Shown: positions 25,277 through 33,655, numbered from the stretch's first letter. The stretch: DNA of 64,000 nucleotides from JAKFWI01 sp031399165 (GCA_031399165.1 JANNOO010000007.1:1-64000); one strand, 5' to 3'. Notes: generated by a model from the sequence alone, not told the origin. Numbers and translations: made by a program.

Positions 25277-26679
25277 GCGTTGATCACCCGCCCATACGCG
25301 TCGAGCACGGATTCGTGCATCATTTCCGACAGGGTGGGGTGCGGGAACACGGCGCTCATCAATTCGGCTTCGGTGGCTTCAGCGGTCATGGCGACAGCAT
25401 AGCCTTGAATCAGCTCGGTGACTTCCGCGCCGATCATATGGGCGCCGAGCAATTCGCCGGTCTTTGCGTCGAAAATGGTTTTGACGAAGCCTTCCGCCTC
25501 GCCCAGCGCGATGGCTTTGCCATTGGCCTGGAACGGAAATTTGCCGACCTTCACTGCCCTGCCCTGTTCTTTGGCTTTGGCTTCGGTGATGCCGATGGAG
25601 GCCACCTGCGGGTGTGAATAGGTGCAGCCGGGAATCTTGTTCACGTCCAGCGCGTGGGGATGCTGGCCGGCGATGGCTTCGATACAGGCAATGCCTTCGT
25701 GGCCGGCCTTGTGAGCCAGCCAGGGCGGGCCGGTGATGTCGCCAATCGCGTAGATGCCGGGCGCGTTGGTTTTGCCCAGACCGTCGGTAACGATATGCGT
25801 ACGATCGACTTTCACGCCGAGCGCTTCGAGGCCGAGATTTTCGACATTGCCGACAATACCGACGGCGATGATCGCATGGCTGGCTTGCAGCGTTTCGGTT
25901 TTGCCGCCGCTCTCGATTGTGGCGGTGACGCCGTTCGCGGTGGCTTCCACATTCGTGGCTTTGGCGCCGATGCGGAAATCTAGGCCCTGCTTCTTGAATT
26001 GCTTCAGCGCGAACGCCGACACTTCGGCGTCTTCCACCGGCAGGATGCGGTCCATCAATTCAACCACCGTCACCTTCACCCCGAGCGCCTGATAGAAGCT
26101 GGCAAATTCAATGCCGATTGCGCCGGAGCCGAACACCAACAGCGAGGCCGGCCATTCCGGCGGCGTCATGGCGTGGCGGTAGGTCCACAGCCGCTTGCCG
26201 TCAGCTTTCATGCCGAGTTCGGGCATTTCGCGCGCACGCGCGCCGGTGGCGATAATGATGTGCTTGGCGGAATAACTCTCCTCGCCCTTGTCGCCCTTGA
26301 CGGCCACTTTAGCGCCTTGGGCCGCCTTCTCGATCCTCGCATCGCCCATCAGCACGGTGATTTTGTTCTTTTTCATCAGAAAGCCGATACCCGACGAGAG
26401 TTTGCTGGCCACGCCGCGTGAGCGTTCGACGACGGCTTTCGAATCGAAACGGATGTTGTCGGCCGCCAGGCCATATTCCTTGGCGTGCTGCATGTTGCGG
26501 TAGACTTCCGCGCTGCGGAGCAGCGCCTTGGTCGGGATGCAGCCCCAGTTGAGGCAGATCCCGCCGAGCTTTTCACGCTCGACGATCGCCGTCTTGAAGC
26601 CAAGCTGAGAGGCGCGGATCGCAGTGGTGTAACCGCCGGGACCAGAACCGATCACGATAACGTCGAATGAATCTGCCAT
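25273..26679 (-). CDS. lpdA: Dihydrolipoyl dehydrogenase (E3)
   Basis: 468 residues. FAD motif GSGPGGYTTAIRAS (11-24), redox-active disulfide GGICLNWGCIPTK (Cys42 and Cys47), NAD motif GSGAIGIEFASFY, and the interface FPHPTLSEMMHE with the catalytic His-Glu. Reoxidises the dihydrolipoyl groups of the pyruvate dehydrogenase complex. In this genome it is cut off from pdhABC by cspA, a PPOx-family gene and two unknown genes. The E1 and E2 genes lie at 28.7-33.2 kb on the same strand. Confidence 0.96.
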   Translation of the reverse strand: MADSFDVIVIGSGPGGYTTAIRASQLGFKTAIVEREKLGGICLNWGCIPTKALLRSAEVYRNMQHAKEYGLAADNIRFDSKAVVERSRGVASKLSSGIGFLMKKNKITVLMGDARIEKAAQGAKVAVKGDKGEESYSAKHIIIATGARAREMPELGMKADGKRLWTYRHAMTPPEWPASLLVFGSGAIGIEFASFYQALGVKVTVVELMDRILPVEDAEVSAFALKQFKKQGLDFRIGAKATNVEATANGVTATIESGGKTETLQASHAIIAVGIVGNVENLGLEALGVKVDRTHIVTDGLGKTNAPGIYAIGDITGPPWLAHKAGHEGIACIEAIAGQHPHALDVNKIPGCTYSHPQVASIGITEAKAKEQGRAVKVGKFPFQANGKAIALGEAEGFVKTIFDAKTGELLGAHMIGAEVTELIQGYAVAMTAEATEAELMSAVFPHPTLSEMMHESVLDAYGRVINA

Positions 26680-26760
26680 TTCGTCTCCCGTGACCGCTAC
26701 ATAGCAAACCAGACGCGATTCAGAAGCACCGCTCCGGCATGGCTGATCGCCGCGCCAAAT

Positions 26761-26808
26761 GAAAAGCGCCCCGGCCCATCCGATTAAGGGGACCGAGGCG
26801 CTCTTTTC
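26761..26808 (-). terminator. Intrinsic terminator of cspA
   Basis: Read on the minus strand, a GC-rich stem (AGCGCC...GGCGCT, extended by TCGGTCCC against GGGCCGG with one bulge) is followed directly by TTTTC. It lies about 20 bases after the cspA stop. Confidence 0.65.
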
Positions 26809-26828
26809 AGCGTCTATCTAGCTGGCGA

Positions 26829-27029
26829 TTAGGCCAGCGACAGATTGCCGGCGGCTTCCTTGCCACGCTCGTTCAGGACTTCGAAGTTGACCTTCTGGCC
26901 CTCGTTCAGCGTGCGCAGGCCGGCCCGTTCGACAGCCGAGATATGCACGAACACGTCTTTCGCGCCGTTCTCAGGCTGGATGAAGCCGAAACCCTTGTCC
27001 GGGTTGAACCACTTAACAGTACCAATCAT
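26829..27029 (-). CDS. Cold-shock domain protein (CspA family)
   Basis: 66 residues from the ATG at 27029, with GGAG seven bases upstream; the GTG just before it is out-competed by spacing. Single cold-shock domain with RNP1 (KGFGFIQP) and RNP2 (DVFVHIS). Binds single-stranded RNA/DNA and melts RNA structure. Monocistronic: its own terminator follows, and about 270 bases of untranslated DNA precede it, room for the long structured leader common to csp genes, although no cold-box sequence is recognisable. Confidence 0.94.
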   Translation of the reverse strand: MIGTVKWFNPDKGFGFIQPENGAKDVFVHISAVERAGLRTLNEGQKVNFEVLNERGKEAAGNLSLA

Positions 27030-27249
27030 CACTTAACTCCATGCGTGCAAGCACGCCTCCCCACGCAGGATGCGCGGGCCTTACAACCAAATTTCCGGGA
27101 AACCATCGCGCCGGCAGGCGCCACAGCCGAATCTGCCGGCGTAACGTGATCGTGCCCGGGTCCTATCAGAGGATTGCGGCAATAACAATGCGGTCTGGTA
27201 GGCCCATGGGTTAACGGCCGCACGGACGGACCCGGCGGGCGTTTTTCCT

Positions 27250-27277
27250 CCCCTCTCCCGCTGGCGCAGGAGAGGGG
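27250..27277. repeat. Inverted repeat, 9-bp arms, between cspA and the PPOx-family gene
   Basis: CCCCTCTCC (27250-27258) and GGAGAGGGG (27269-27277) around a 10-base loop, just before the + strand gene. It has the look of a common extragenic palindrome. The rest of the 273-base gap (27030-27302) shows no gene; it must hold the divergent promoters. Confidence 0.6.
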
Positions 27278-27302
27278 TAAAGTGGCGCGTGGAGAGCAGC
27301 CC

Positions 27303-27884
27303 ATGTACCATTCAGGAAATCGCGACTTGCAGGCGCATTTCGGCTCTACCGCCCTCGCCGATCGCCTGTTGCGGGTAACGCATCGCACCGCGTTCACCGA
27401 TGCCGACAAGGCGTTCATCGAATCGCGCGCGTTCTTCTTTCTTGCCACCGCGAGTGCGGAAGGCGCGCCGGATTGTTCGTTCAAGGGCGGGCCGCCGGGC
27501 TTCGTGCGCGTCACCGGCGCGGACACGCTGGTCTGGCCCGATTACGATGGCAACGGCATGTTCAAGAGCCTTGGCAATGTGCGCGCCAATCCGCAGATCG
27601 GCCTGCTGTTCATCGCGATGGAAGATGCGCCCAAGCGCCTGCGCGTGAACGGGCGCGCGGAGATTTCATTCGACGATCCGCTGATCCGCGAGTTTCACGG
27701 CGCGCAGGCGCTGGTGCGCATGACGGCCGAACACATCTTCCCGAATTGCCCGCGCTACATTCCGAATGTGAAGTCAGGCGAGGCTTCTATTTATACGCCG
27801 AGCGCTGCGCCGCCAGTGGAGCCGGCGTGGAAGGGGTTCGACGATTTCAGGGATGTGGTGCCAGAGCGGAGAACTAGGCCCTGA
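27303..27884 (+). CDS. Pyridoxamine 5'-phosphate oxidase family (FMN-binding) protein
   Basis: 193 residues from the ATG at 27303, with GGAG eight bases upstream; a GTG at 27282 is possible. Split-barrel flavin-binding fold: FIESRAFFFLATASAEGAPD, CSFKGGPPGFVRVTG, FKSLGNVRANPQIGLLFI, RLRVNGRAEI. It resembles the general PPOx-like group that binds FMN or F420, not pdxH itself, since the PNP/PLP-binding C-terminus is absent. Substrate unknown. The last 11 bases overlap the end of the convergent 89-residue gene. Confidence 0.82.
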   Translation: MYHSGNRDLQAHFGSTALADRLLRVTHRTAFTDADKAFIESRAFFFLATASAEGAPDCSFKGGPPGFVRVTGADTLVWPDYDGNGMFKSLGNVRANPQIGLLFIAMEDAPKRLRVNGRAEISFDDPLIREFHGAQALVRMTAEHIFPNCPRYIPNVKSGEASIYTPSAAPPVEPAWKGFDDFRDVVPERRTRP

Positions 27885-28143
27885 CCTGTTTTTTCATCAG
27901 CGCATCGAACTCTTTCCAATTTAGAAAATATGCGTCTCCTTTCGTCCCGGTCGGCGCCCAACGTACACCGCCTATGGAAACCGTCAGGCGGCCAACGAGC
28001 GTCGACTTGCCGGATTGTGCATCCTTCTCTTTGACTTCAAAAATTGGCGCGGCCTCTTCACGAGGTACGTCAAGCCACTCAGCCGCCATGCTAACTGTCG
28101 TCGCCATATCACCCTCCACCAGAACCACTATAGGTGGTGCCAT
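27874..28143 (-). CDS. Hypothetical protein, 89 residues
   Basis: I do not recognise this protein. It starts MAPPIVVLVEGDMATTVSMA, has no signal peptide or membrane segment, and contains a strand-rich middle (VGRLTVSIGGVRWAPTG) and a charged end (KEFDALMKKQVRA). It follows the P-loop gene by nine bases on the same strand, so the two are likely co-translated. The DNA of both is visibly more A/T-rich than the pdh genes beside them. It could be a partner of the P-loop protein. Confidence 0.65.
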   Translation of the reverse strand: MAPPIVVLVEGDMATTVSMAAEWLDVPREEAAPIFEVKEKDAQSGKSTLVGRLTVSIGGVRWAPTGTKGDAYFLNWKEFDALMKKQVRA

Positions 28144-28152
28144 AGAGAGCCC

Positions 28153-28686
28153 TTATTGGAAGTCTGGAAATCGCTCAAGCACTAAGTCGGCCTGCAGCCA
28201 CGGTTGCGCGGCGTGATATGAGTAGATTGACCGAAAATATTCGGGCGAGCGATCGGCGTGCGGGCTTAGTCCCTCTCCATCCAACCAATCAACGTACTCC
28301 CCGACACGCGACATGCGCTTACAATAAATTCGTCGCATCGAATGATGGTGAGTTGCACGAGTGATTATCGGGTGCGCCACAGCGCCAGAGACCAGCAGCG
28401 GACGTTTGAGCTCTAGTGCGCTTTGAATGTTAGCAATTGCGCCGCCTTGGATGGCGTGAGTTTGCCAAGCCACGTTCTGATCGGCGGGCCTCGGTAAAAA
28501 ATCGTCAAGCTCAATGCGTATGATGTTCGCACGCACCGCGGCCCGTTCTAGCAAATAGGACTTCCCGGATCCCAGTAGGCCTTCAATTAAGATGACCTGC
28601 GCGCCTTCATCTATCGCACCGTCCAGCCACTCCAAGAACGCGGAAGCGATCTCGCTATCCGGCAAACGAATGATGACTTGGCTCAC
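28153..28686 (-). CDS. P-loop NTPase/kinase-like protein of unknown function
   Basis: 177 residues. A Walker A GLLGSGKS sits at residues 35-42 inside VILIEGLLGSGKSYLLERAA, followed by ELDDFLPRP, which resembles the DD(F/Y) site of uridine/phosphoribulokinase-type kinases and zeta toxins. The second half is rich in His, Arg and aromatic residues and matches nothing I know. Its ATG overlaps the pdhC stop (ATGA), so it is read with the pdh operon. Codon use is more A/T-rich than in pdhC, suggesting later arrival. A small-molecule kinase is the simplest guess; a toxin-like kinase is possible. Confidence 0.7.
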   Translation of the reverse strand: MSQVIIRLPDSEIASAFLEWLDGAIDEGAQVILIEGLLGSGKSYLLERAAVRANIIRIELDDFLPRPADQNVAWQTHAIQGGAIANIQSALELKRPLLVSGAVAHPIITRATHHHSMRRIYCKRMSRVGEYVDWLDGEGLSPHADRSPEYFRSIYSYHAAQPWLQADLVLERFPDFQ

Positions 28687-29984
28687 GCCATCATCATCAT
28701 CGGGTCTTCGATGAACGTGCGGAGCGCGTTGAGATATTCCGCCCCTATCGCGCCGTCGACCGCGCGGTGATCGCAGGTGAGCGTCATGCTCATCATGGTG
28801 GCGATTTGCAGCGCGCCGTCTTTCACCACCGGGCGCTGTTCGCCGGCGCCTACGGAGAGGATCATCGCCTGCGGCTCGTTGAGGATCGAGTTGAAATTCC
28901 TGATCCCCATCATGCCGAGATTGGAGATCGTGAACGTGCCGCCCTCGTAATCCTGCGGCATCAGTTTACGCGCGTGCGCCTTCTCGGCCAGCGCTTTCAC
29001 CTCGGTGGAAATCTGCGAGAGGCCCTTCTGGTCGGCGTAGAAAATTACCGGCGTGACGAGACCGCCCTCGATTGCGACAGCCACCGCGACGTGCGCGTGC
29101 TTGTGCTTCATGATCGCATCGCCGGCGAAGGATACGTTCGCAGCGGGAACCTTGATCAGCGATAGCGCGCAGGCGCGGATGAGCATATCGTTGACCGAGA
29201 GCTTCACGCTTTGCGATTCAAGCCGCGCGTTGAGCTGCTTGCGCGCGGTGAGCAGCTTGTCGATCTCGACATCTATCGTCAGCGGGAAATGCGGCACGTC
29301 GCGGAAGCTCTGCGTCATGCGGCGGGCGATCGCCTTGCGCATGCCGTCCATCTTCTCGAGCGTGTATTCGCCTTCCTTGTATGGCAGCGCAGGCGTCGAG
29401 GGCTTGGGCGTGTCAGGCAGATTGGCGCGCGCCTGTTGCGGGGCGGCCTGCTGCACGGCTGGCGCCTGTTGCGGCGCGGCGCGCGGCGACGACTTCGCCG
29501 CTTCGATATCGCTTTTTATCACGCGGCCGTTGGGGCCGGAGCCTTTCAGGCCGGAAATATCGATGCCCGCTTGTTCGGCGAGGCGCTTGGCGAGCGGCGA
29601 TGCGTGTACGCGCGCGCCGTTCTTATGCTCGGCAGTTGGCGCGGGCGCGGATTTGGGAGGCGGCGTTGCCCCCACCGGCGCCGCTTCGCCGCTGCCATCT
29701 CCCCCGCTCGCTTTGCTCGCGGGGGGAGGATTGCTCGCGCCACCGTCGCCCTTCATTTGTGCGATCGGCGTGCGGACTTTGACGCCTTCCGTGCCTTCAG
29801 GGATCAGGATTTTTTCGATCACGCCTTCATCGACGGCCTCAAAATCCATCGTCGCCTTGTCGGTTTCAATCTCGGCGATGACCTGGCCGGGCGAGATCGT
29901 GTCGCCCTCCTTCACCAGCCATTTCGACAGCGTGCCCTCCTCCATGGTGGGCGAGAGCGCGGGCATCAGGATCGGTTCGGCCAT
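28683..29984 (-). CDS. pdhC: Pyruvate dehydrogenase E2, dihydrolipoamide acetyltransferase
   Basis: 433 residues. One lipoyl domain (residues 1-78, lysine in ETDKATMDFEA), an Ala/Pro linker, a peripheral-subunit-binding domain (HASPLAKRLAEQAGIDISGL) and the catalytic domain (from about 205), with the catalytic site in LTCDHRAVDGAIGAEYL. Transfers the acetyl group to CoA and forms the core of the complex. The C-terminus is an unusual run of Met before Ala. Separated from pdhB by one small membrane-protein gene. Confidence 0.95.
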   Translation of the reverse strand: MAEPILMPALSPTMEEGTLSKWLVKEGDTISPGQVIAEIETDKATMDFEAVDEGVIEKILIPEGTEGVKVRTPIAQMKGDGGASNPPPASKASGGDGSGEAAPVGATPPPKSAPAPTAEHKNGARVHASPLAKRLAEQAGIDISGLKGSGPNGRVIKSDIEAAKSSPRAAPQQAPAVQQAAPQQARANLPDTPKPSTPALPYKEGEYTLEKMDGMRKAIARRMTQSFRDVPHFPLTIDVEIDKLLTARKQLNARLESQSVKLSVNDMLIRACALSLIKVPAANVSFAGDAIMKHKHAHVAVAVAIEGGLVTPVIFYADQKGLSQISTEVKALAEKAHARKLMPQDYEGGTFTISNLGMMGIRNFNSILNEPQAMILSVGAGEQRPVVKDGALQIATMMSMTLTCDHRAVDGAIGAEYLNALRTFIEDPMMMMA

Positions 29985-29994
29985 CTGATTTCTC

Positions 29995-30450
29995 TTATGA
30001 CGCAGTGTTCGTTGAAACGCGGGGTTTGCCGTCGTCTTCCAATGGCGAAACGAAAGTCAGCATGAACAGGCCAAAAATGGTCAGCACCACGCCGCCCATC
30101 AGCGCGAGATTGACCAGGCCGTCGAGCGAAAAGCCGCGGCCCGCTGTGTCAGTCGCGTTGGTTAGGGCAGCCTTGCCGGCCGCGGTCAGCATGCCTTCGG
30201 CGTCAAGCTCGCGCAGGCGCGCGATCAGCCCGGCATGCAATTGCATCGCGCCGTTCATCACCACCACCAGCAGGCCCATGATGAACACGAAGAAGCTGAA
30301 CGCGGCGATGCGGCCGATGAAGCGTTCCTTGCGCAGGAAATAGTGCATGGCCGCCACGTAAGCCGACACGATGGTGAAGAACACCGAGATGCCGGCGAGC
30401 AGCACGTTGAGGAATTCCACCAGCCGATCGACGATTTCCGCTTCGGTCAT
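29995..30450 (-). CDS. Uncharacterised membrane protein inside the pdh operon (151 residues)
   Basis: No family recognised. Three hydrophobic segments are visible: about 15-36 (FLNVLLAGISVFFTIVSAYV), 48-68 (IAAFSFFVFIMGLLVVVMNG) and 114-137 (LVNLALMGGVVLTIFGLFML). The ATG overlaps the pdhB stop (ATGA), and the stop lies 10 bases before the pdhC start, so it is translated as part of the pdhB-pdhC message. That position suggests an accessory role such as membrane attachment of the complex, but nothing in the sequence proves it. Confidence 0.75.
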   Translation of the reverse strand: MTEAEIVDRLVEFLNVLLAGISVFFTIVSAYVAAMHYFLRKERFIGRIAAFSFFVFIMGLLVVVMNGAMQLHAGLIARLRELDAEGMLTAAGKAALTNATDTAGRGFSLDGLVNLALMGGVVLTIFGLFMLTFVSPLEDDGKPRVSTNTAS

Positions 30451-31811
30451 GACCGATAGCAGACGGCCTTGACCGCCTCGACCACCTTATCGACGTTCGG
30501 CAGCGACAGCGCTTCGAGATTAGCGGCGTAGGCCAACGGCGCATCGACCTGATGGACGCGCGCGGGCGGCGCATCGAGATAATCGAACGCTTCGGCGACG
30601 ACGACAGACGCCACTTCGGCGCCGACGCCCATGCGGCCCCAGCCCTCTTCCACGGTGACGAGGCGGTTGGTCTTTTTGACGCTCTCTATGATGGCGGCGG
30701 TATCGAGCGGTCGCAGCGTGCGCAGATCGATCACTTCGGCCTCGATGCCGTCCTGCGCAAGTTTCTCGGCCGCCTTCAGCGCGACGCCGACCATGCGCGA
30801 ATGGGCCGTGATGGTGACGTCCGTTCCCTGGCGGCGCACCTTCGCCTTGCCGATCGGCACCAGCCATTCCTCGGTTTGCGGCACGTCGAAACTCTCGCCG
30901 TAGAGCATTTCGTGTTCGAGGAAGATCACCGGGTTGGGATCGCGGATCGCCGATTTCAGAAGGCCCTTTGCGTCCGCCGCGTCATAGGGCGCGATCACTT
31001 TCAGACCGGGAACATGCGCATACCAAGACGAATAATCCTGGCTGTGCTGCGCGCCCACGCGCGCCGCTGCGCCGTTGGGCCCGCGGAACACGATCGAGCA
31101 TTTAATCTGGCCGCCGGACATGTAGAGCGTCTTGGCGGCGGAATTGATGATCTGGTCGATCGCCTGCATGGCGAAGTTCCAGGTCATGAATTCGACGATG
31201 GGCTTTAGGCCGGCCATAGCAGCGCCAACGCCGAGGCCGGCAAAGCCATGCTCGGTGATCGGCGTATCGACCACGCGGCGCGGGCCAAATTCCTGCAGCA
31301 ATTCGCGGCTGACTTTGTAGGCGCCCTGATATTCGGCGACTTCCTCGCCCATGAGGAATACGTTGGGATCGCGGCGCATCTCTTCGGCCATCGCATCGCG
31401 GAGCGCGTCGCGGATCGTGGTTTTCACCATCGCGATGCCGGAAGCGATTTCGGGCTCACGCGTAACGGGCGCGCTTTCCTGCGCCGGCGCGGAAGGTTCT
31501 GGCCGCTGCGGGGCCGGTTCGTGCTTCATCTCCGGCGACGCGGCAGGTGCGGGGGCAGCAGCCTGCGCCGCGCCATTGCCCAGCGTGGCGATCGGCGTGT
31601 TCACCTTCACGTTCTCGCTGCCGGCGGGGATCAGAATTTCGCTAATAATACCTTCATCGACCGCCTCGACGTCCATCGTCGCCTTGTCGGTTTCGATCTC
31701 GGCGATGACCTGGCCGGGCTCGACGCGATCGCCCGCTTTAACCAGCCATTTGGCCAGGGTGCCTTCTTCCATCGTTGGCGACAGCGCGGGCATCAGAATT
31801 TGGGTGGACAT
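30447..31811 (-). CDS. pdhB: Pyruvate dehydrogenase E1 subunit beta with N-terminal lipoyl domain
   Basis: 454 residues. Residues 1-78 are a lipoyl domain nearly identical to that of PdhC (ILMPALSPTMEEGTLAKWLV, ETDKATMD). A Pro/Ala/Glu linker leads to the transketolase-like E1 beta domain (from about 128: TTIRDALRDAMAEEMRRDPN, GEEVAEYQGAYKVSREL) and its C-terminal domain. A lipoyl domain on E1 beta is known from alphaproteobacteria. With PdhA it decarboxylates pyruvate on thiamine diphosphate. Confidence 0.95.
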   Translation of the reverse strand: MSTQILMPALSPTMEEGTLAKWLVKAGDRVEPGQVIAEIETDKATMDVEAVDEGIISEILIPAGSENVKVNTPIATLGNGAAQAAAPAPAASPEMKHEPAPQRPEPSAPAQESAPVTREPEIASGIAMVKTTIRDALRDAMAEEMRRDPNVFLMGEEVAEYQGAYKVSRELLQEFGPRRVVDTPITEHGFAGLGVGAAMAGLKPIVEFMTWNFAMQAIDQIINSAAKTLYMSGGQIKCSIVFRGPNGAAARVGAQHSQDYSSWYAHVPGLKVIAPYDAADAKGLLKSAIRDPNPVIFLEHEMLYGESFDVPQTEEWLVPIGKAKVRRQGTDVTITAHSRMVGVALKAAEKLAQDGIEAEVIDLRTLRPLDTAAIIESVKKTNRLVTVEEGWGRMGVGAEVASVVVAEAFDYLDAPPARVHQVDAPLAYAANLEALSLPNVDKVVEAVKAVCYRS

Positions 31812-31889
31812 GCTATCAGCCCCTTACGCCAAGGTGCGCCATCAAGGCTGTATTGCGCTTCACGTCCATTCCTCCTTCGGTCGCACGGC

Positions 31890-32183
31890 TCAAGCGTGCG
31901 TCGCCGTAACCCAAATCAGCAGCACCGCGGCCAATAGGCCTACAACGCCGCCAGCCAGAAGTGCGCGCTGGCTTTCGCGAAACTTTTTCTGCGCCTCTGG
32001 CGGCAGCCGCGCACGATCCAGATCAAGGTAGGTCGCGAACCTGCGCTGCTTGGCGTCAAAACTGGCGCCGATCGCCTTGCGCCAGGCGGCGACCGCCTCG
32101 TACCGCAGAAGTATTGCTCGAACCATCGCGGCCGAAGCGCCGACAAAAATCAGCCCCACGATCGCGAATTCGAGCGTGCTCAT
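31890..32183 (-). CDS. Uncharacterised two-helix membrane protein between pdhA and pdhB (97 residues)
   Basis: No family recognised. A hydrophobic segment opens the protein (FAIVGLIFVGASAAMVRAI) and another closes it (LLAGGVVGLLAAVLLIWVTA); between them lies a charged helix of about 45 residues (KQRRFATYLDLDRARLPPEA). Both ends would sit in the inner membrane as a hairpin. The ATG overlaps the pdhA stop (ATGA); pdhB starts 78 bases after its stop. Together with the 151-residue gene it makes two unknown membrane proteins in one pdh operon. Confidence 0.75.
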   Translation of the reverse strand: MSTLEFAIVGLIFVGASAAMVRAILLRYEAVAAWRKAIGASFDAKQRRFATYLDLDRARLPPEAQKKFRESQRALLAGGVVGLLAAVLLIWVTATHA

Positions 32184-33193
32184 GCGACCGCCTCGGTATA
32201 GATGTCTGTCATCAATTCGCTAACGTCCGGCTCGGGGCTTTCCTGCGCGAACTGAGCCGAAGCAACGACGACATCGCGCGCAGTCTTGTCGATTGTCTTC
32301 AGCGATTCCTCGTCAACACTATGCTCCTTGATCAGCAGACTTTTGACGTGTTCGATCGGGTCGCGGTGTGAGCGTATTTCCTCAACCTCTTCCTTGGTGC
32401 GGTACTTCGCAGGATCGGACATCGAATGGCCGCGATAGCGATAGGTTTTCATTTCCAGCAAGGTTGGCCCTTCGCCGGCGCGTGCGCGGGCTACGGCGCG
32501 CCGCCCGGCGGCGCGCACGGCCACAACGTCCATGCCATCGACTTCTTCGCCAGGGATCAGGAAGCCGCTGCCGCGTTTATGCAGATGCGTTTCCGATGAG
32601 GAACGCGCCACGGCGGTGCCCATCGCATATTGATTGTTCTCGACCACAAACACGACCGGCAGCTTCCAGAGCGCAGCCATGTTGAAGCTCTCGTACACTT
32701 GGCCCTGATTCGCAGCGCCGTCCCCGAAATAGGTCAGCGCCACGCGGTCGTTCCCGCGATAGCGGTTGGCGAACGCCAGACCCGCGCCGAGCGAAACCTG
32801 CGCGCCGACGATGCCGTGGCCGCCGAAGAATTGCTTATCGACGCTGAACATGTGCATCGACCCGCCCTTGCCGCGGGAATAGCCGTCACGGCGGCCCGTC
32901 AGCTCGGCCATGACGCCATTGGGGTCCATGCCGCAGGCCAGCATAAGGCCGTGGTCACGATAGCCCGTGATAACTTGATCACCGTCTTCAATCGCGGCCT
33001 GCATGCCGACGACGACGGCCTCCTGCCCGATATAGAGGTGGCAGAAGCCGCCTATGAGCCCCATGCCGTAAAGCTGCCCCGCGCGCTCCTCGAAGCGGCG
33101 GATAAGCAACATCTGCTCGTAAAAGCCGAGCAATTCCTCTGAGGTCGCAGGCGCGTCTGGCGCCTTTCCGTTCTTCGCGGGACTTTTGGCCAT
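32180..33193 (-). CDS. pdhA: Pyruvate dehydrogenase E1 subunit alpha
   Basis: 337 residues. Thiamine diphosphate motif GDGAANQGQVYESFNMAALW ending in NNQYAMGT, the phosphorylation-loop region YRYRGHSMSDPAKYRT, and the N-terminal EELLGFYEQMLLIRRFEERA. Forms an alpha2beta2 enzyme with PdhB. Lies 45 bases after ftsB on the same strand. This is the usual alphaproteobacterial order eno-ftsB-pdhA. Confidence 0.96.
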   Translation of the reverse strand: MAKSPAKNGKAPDAPATSEELLGFYEQMLLIRRFEERAGQLYGMGLIGGFCHLYIGQEAVVVGMQAAIEDGDQVITGYRDHGLMLACGMDPNGVMAELTGRRDGYSRGKGGSMHMFSVDKQFFGGHGIVGAQVSLGAGLAFANRYRGNDRVALTYFGDGAANQGQVYESFNMAALWKLPVVFVVENNQYAMGTAVARSSSETHLHKRGSGFLIPGEEVDGMDVVAVRAAGRRAVARARAGEGPTLLEMKTYRYRGHSMSDPAKYRTKEEVEEIRSHRDPIEHVKSLLIKEHSVDEESLKTIDKTARDVVVASAQFAQESPEPDVSELMTDIYTEAVA

Positions 33194-33238
33194 GAGGCCG
33201 AATCTAAATGCAAATCGCCTGCGTCGTCTATTGCCGTA

Positions 33239-33556
33239 TTACGGCGCGTTCGCATTCGTGTTCTGCGCCAATTCAAACACTTCTTCGTTCGCTGATGCGG
33301 CGCCAATTTGCCTGCGCGCGACCTCTTCGAGCGTGTCGGCGTCGATGCTCGCTTGGCTCAGTGCCTTTATCCGGCGCTTCAGGGCCGCCGATTGATCGGC
33401 GAGATCGGATTGCTGGGCGATCAAATCGCGCTCGGCCTGCTGCAATTGCATGTAGGAATGTAGGCCCTGACGGCCGGTGACGGCGTTGGCCGCCAGATAC
33501 AGAATCAGGGCGCAGAGTCCAAGGGTTAGCGCCCCGGGCTTAAAGGCTTGTCGCAC
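33239..33556 (-). CDS. ftsB: Septum formation initiator FtsB (DivIC family)
   Basis: 105 residues, GTG start. One membrane helix (ALTLGLCALILYLAANAVTG) followed by a coiled coil (LQQAERDLIAQQSDLADQSA to KRRIKAL) and the DivIC-type end EEVARRQIG, then a short polar tail. FtsB joins FtsL and FtsQ in the divisome. The 158-base upstream gap carries a CtrA-type box and a perfect 20-bp hairpin, so its expression may be tied to the cell cycle. Confidence 0.88.
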   Translation of the reverse strand: MRQAFKPGALTLGLCALILYLAANAVTGRQGLHSYMQLQQAERDLIAQQSDLADQSAALKRRIKALSQASIDADTLEEVARRQIGAASANEEVFELAQNTNANAP

Positions 33557-33607
33557 GGTTGAACCTGAATCTTACCCGGCGCGGCGCGCGCTAGGCCATT
33601 GAATCAT

Positions 33608-33655
33608 TTGCGGATCGTCATCCTGTCGAGCATTTGACAGGATGACGATCCGCAA
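33608..33655. repeat. Perfect 20-bp hairpin between eno and ftsB
   Basis: Arms 33608-33627 and 33636-33655 are exact reverse complements around the 8-base loop GAGCATTT. Neither side has a T-tract. It lies 59 bases after the eno stop and about 50 bases before the ftsB start on the minus strand, inside the presumed ftsB leader. It could stop eno transcripts with Rho, guard a processed end, be a repeat element, or attenuate ftsB-pdh. Confidence 0.85.

Noticed and set aside
29053..29988. 311-codon plus-strand open frame opposite pdhC
   Set aside because: It mirrors the lipoyl domain and linker of pdhC; Cys/Gly/Ala-rich nonsense without family features.
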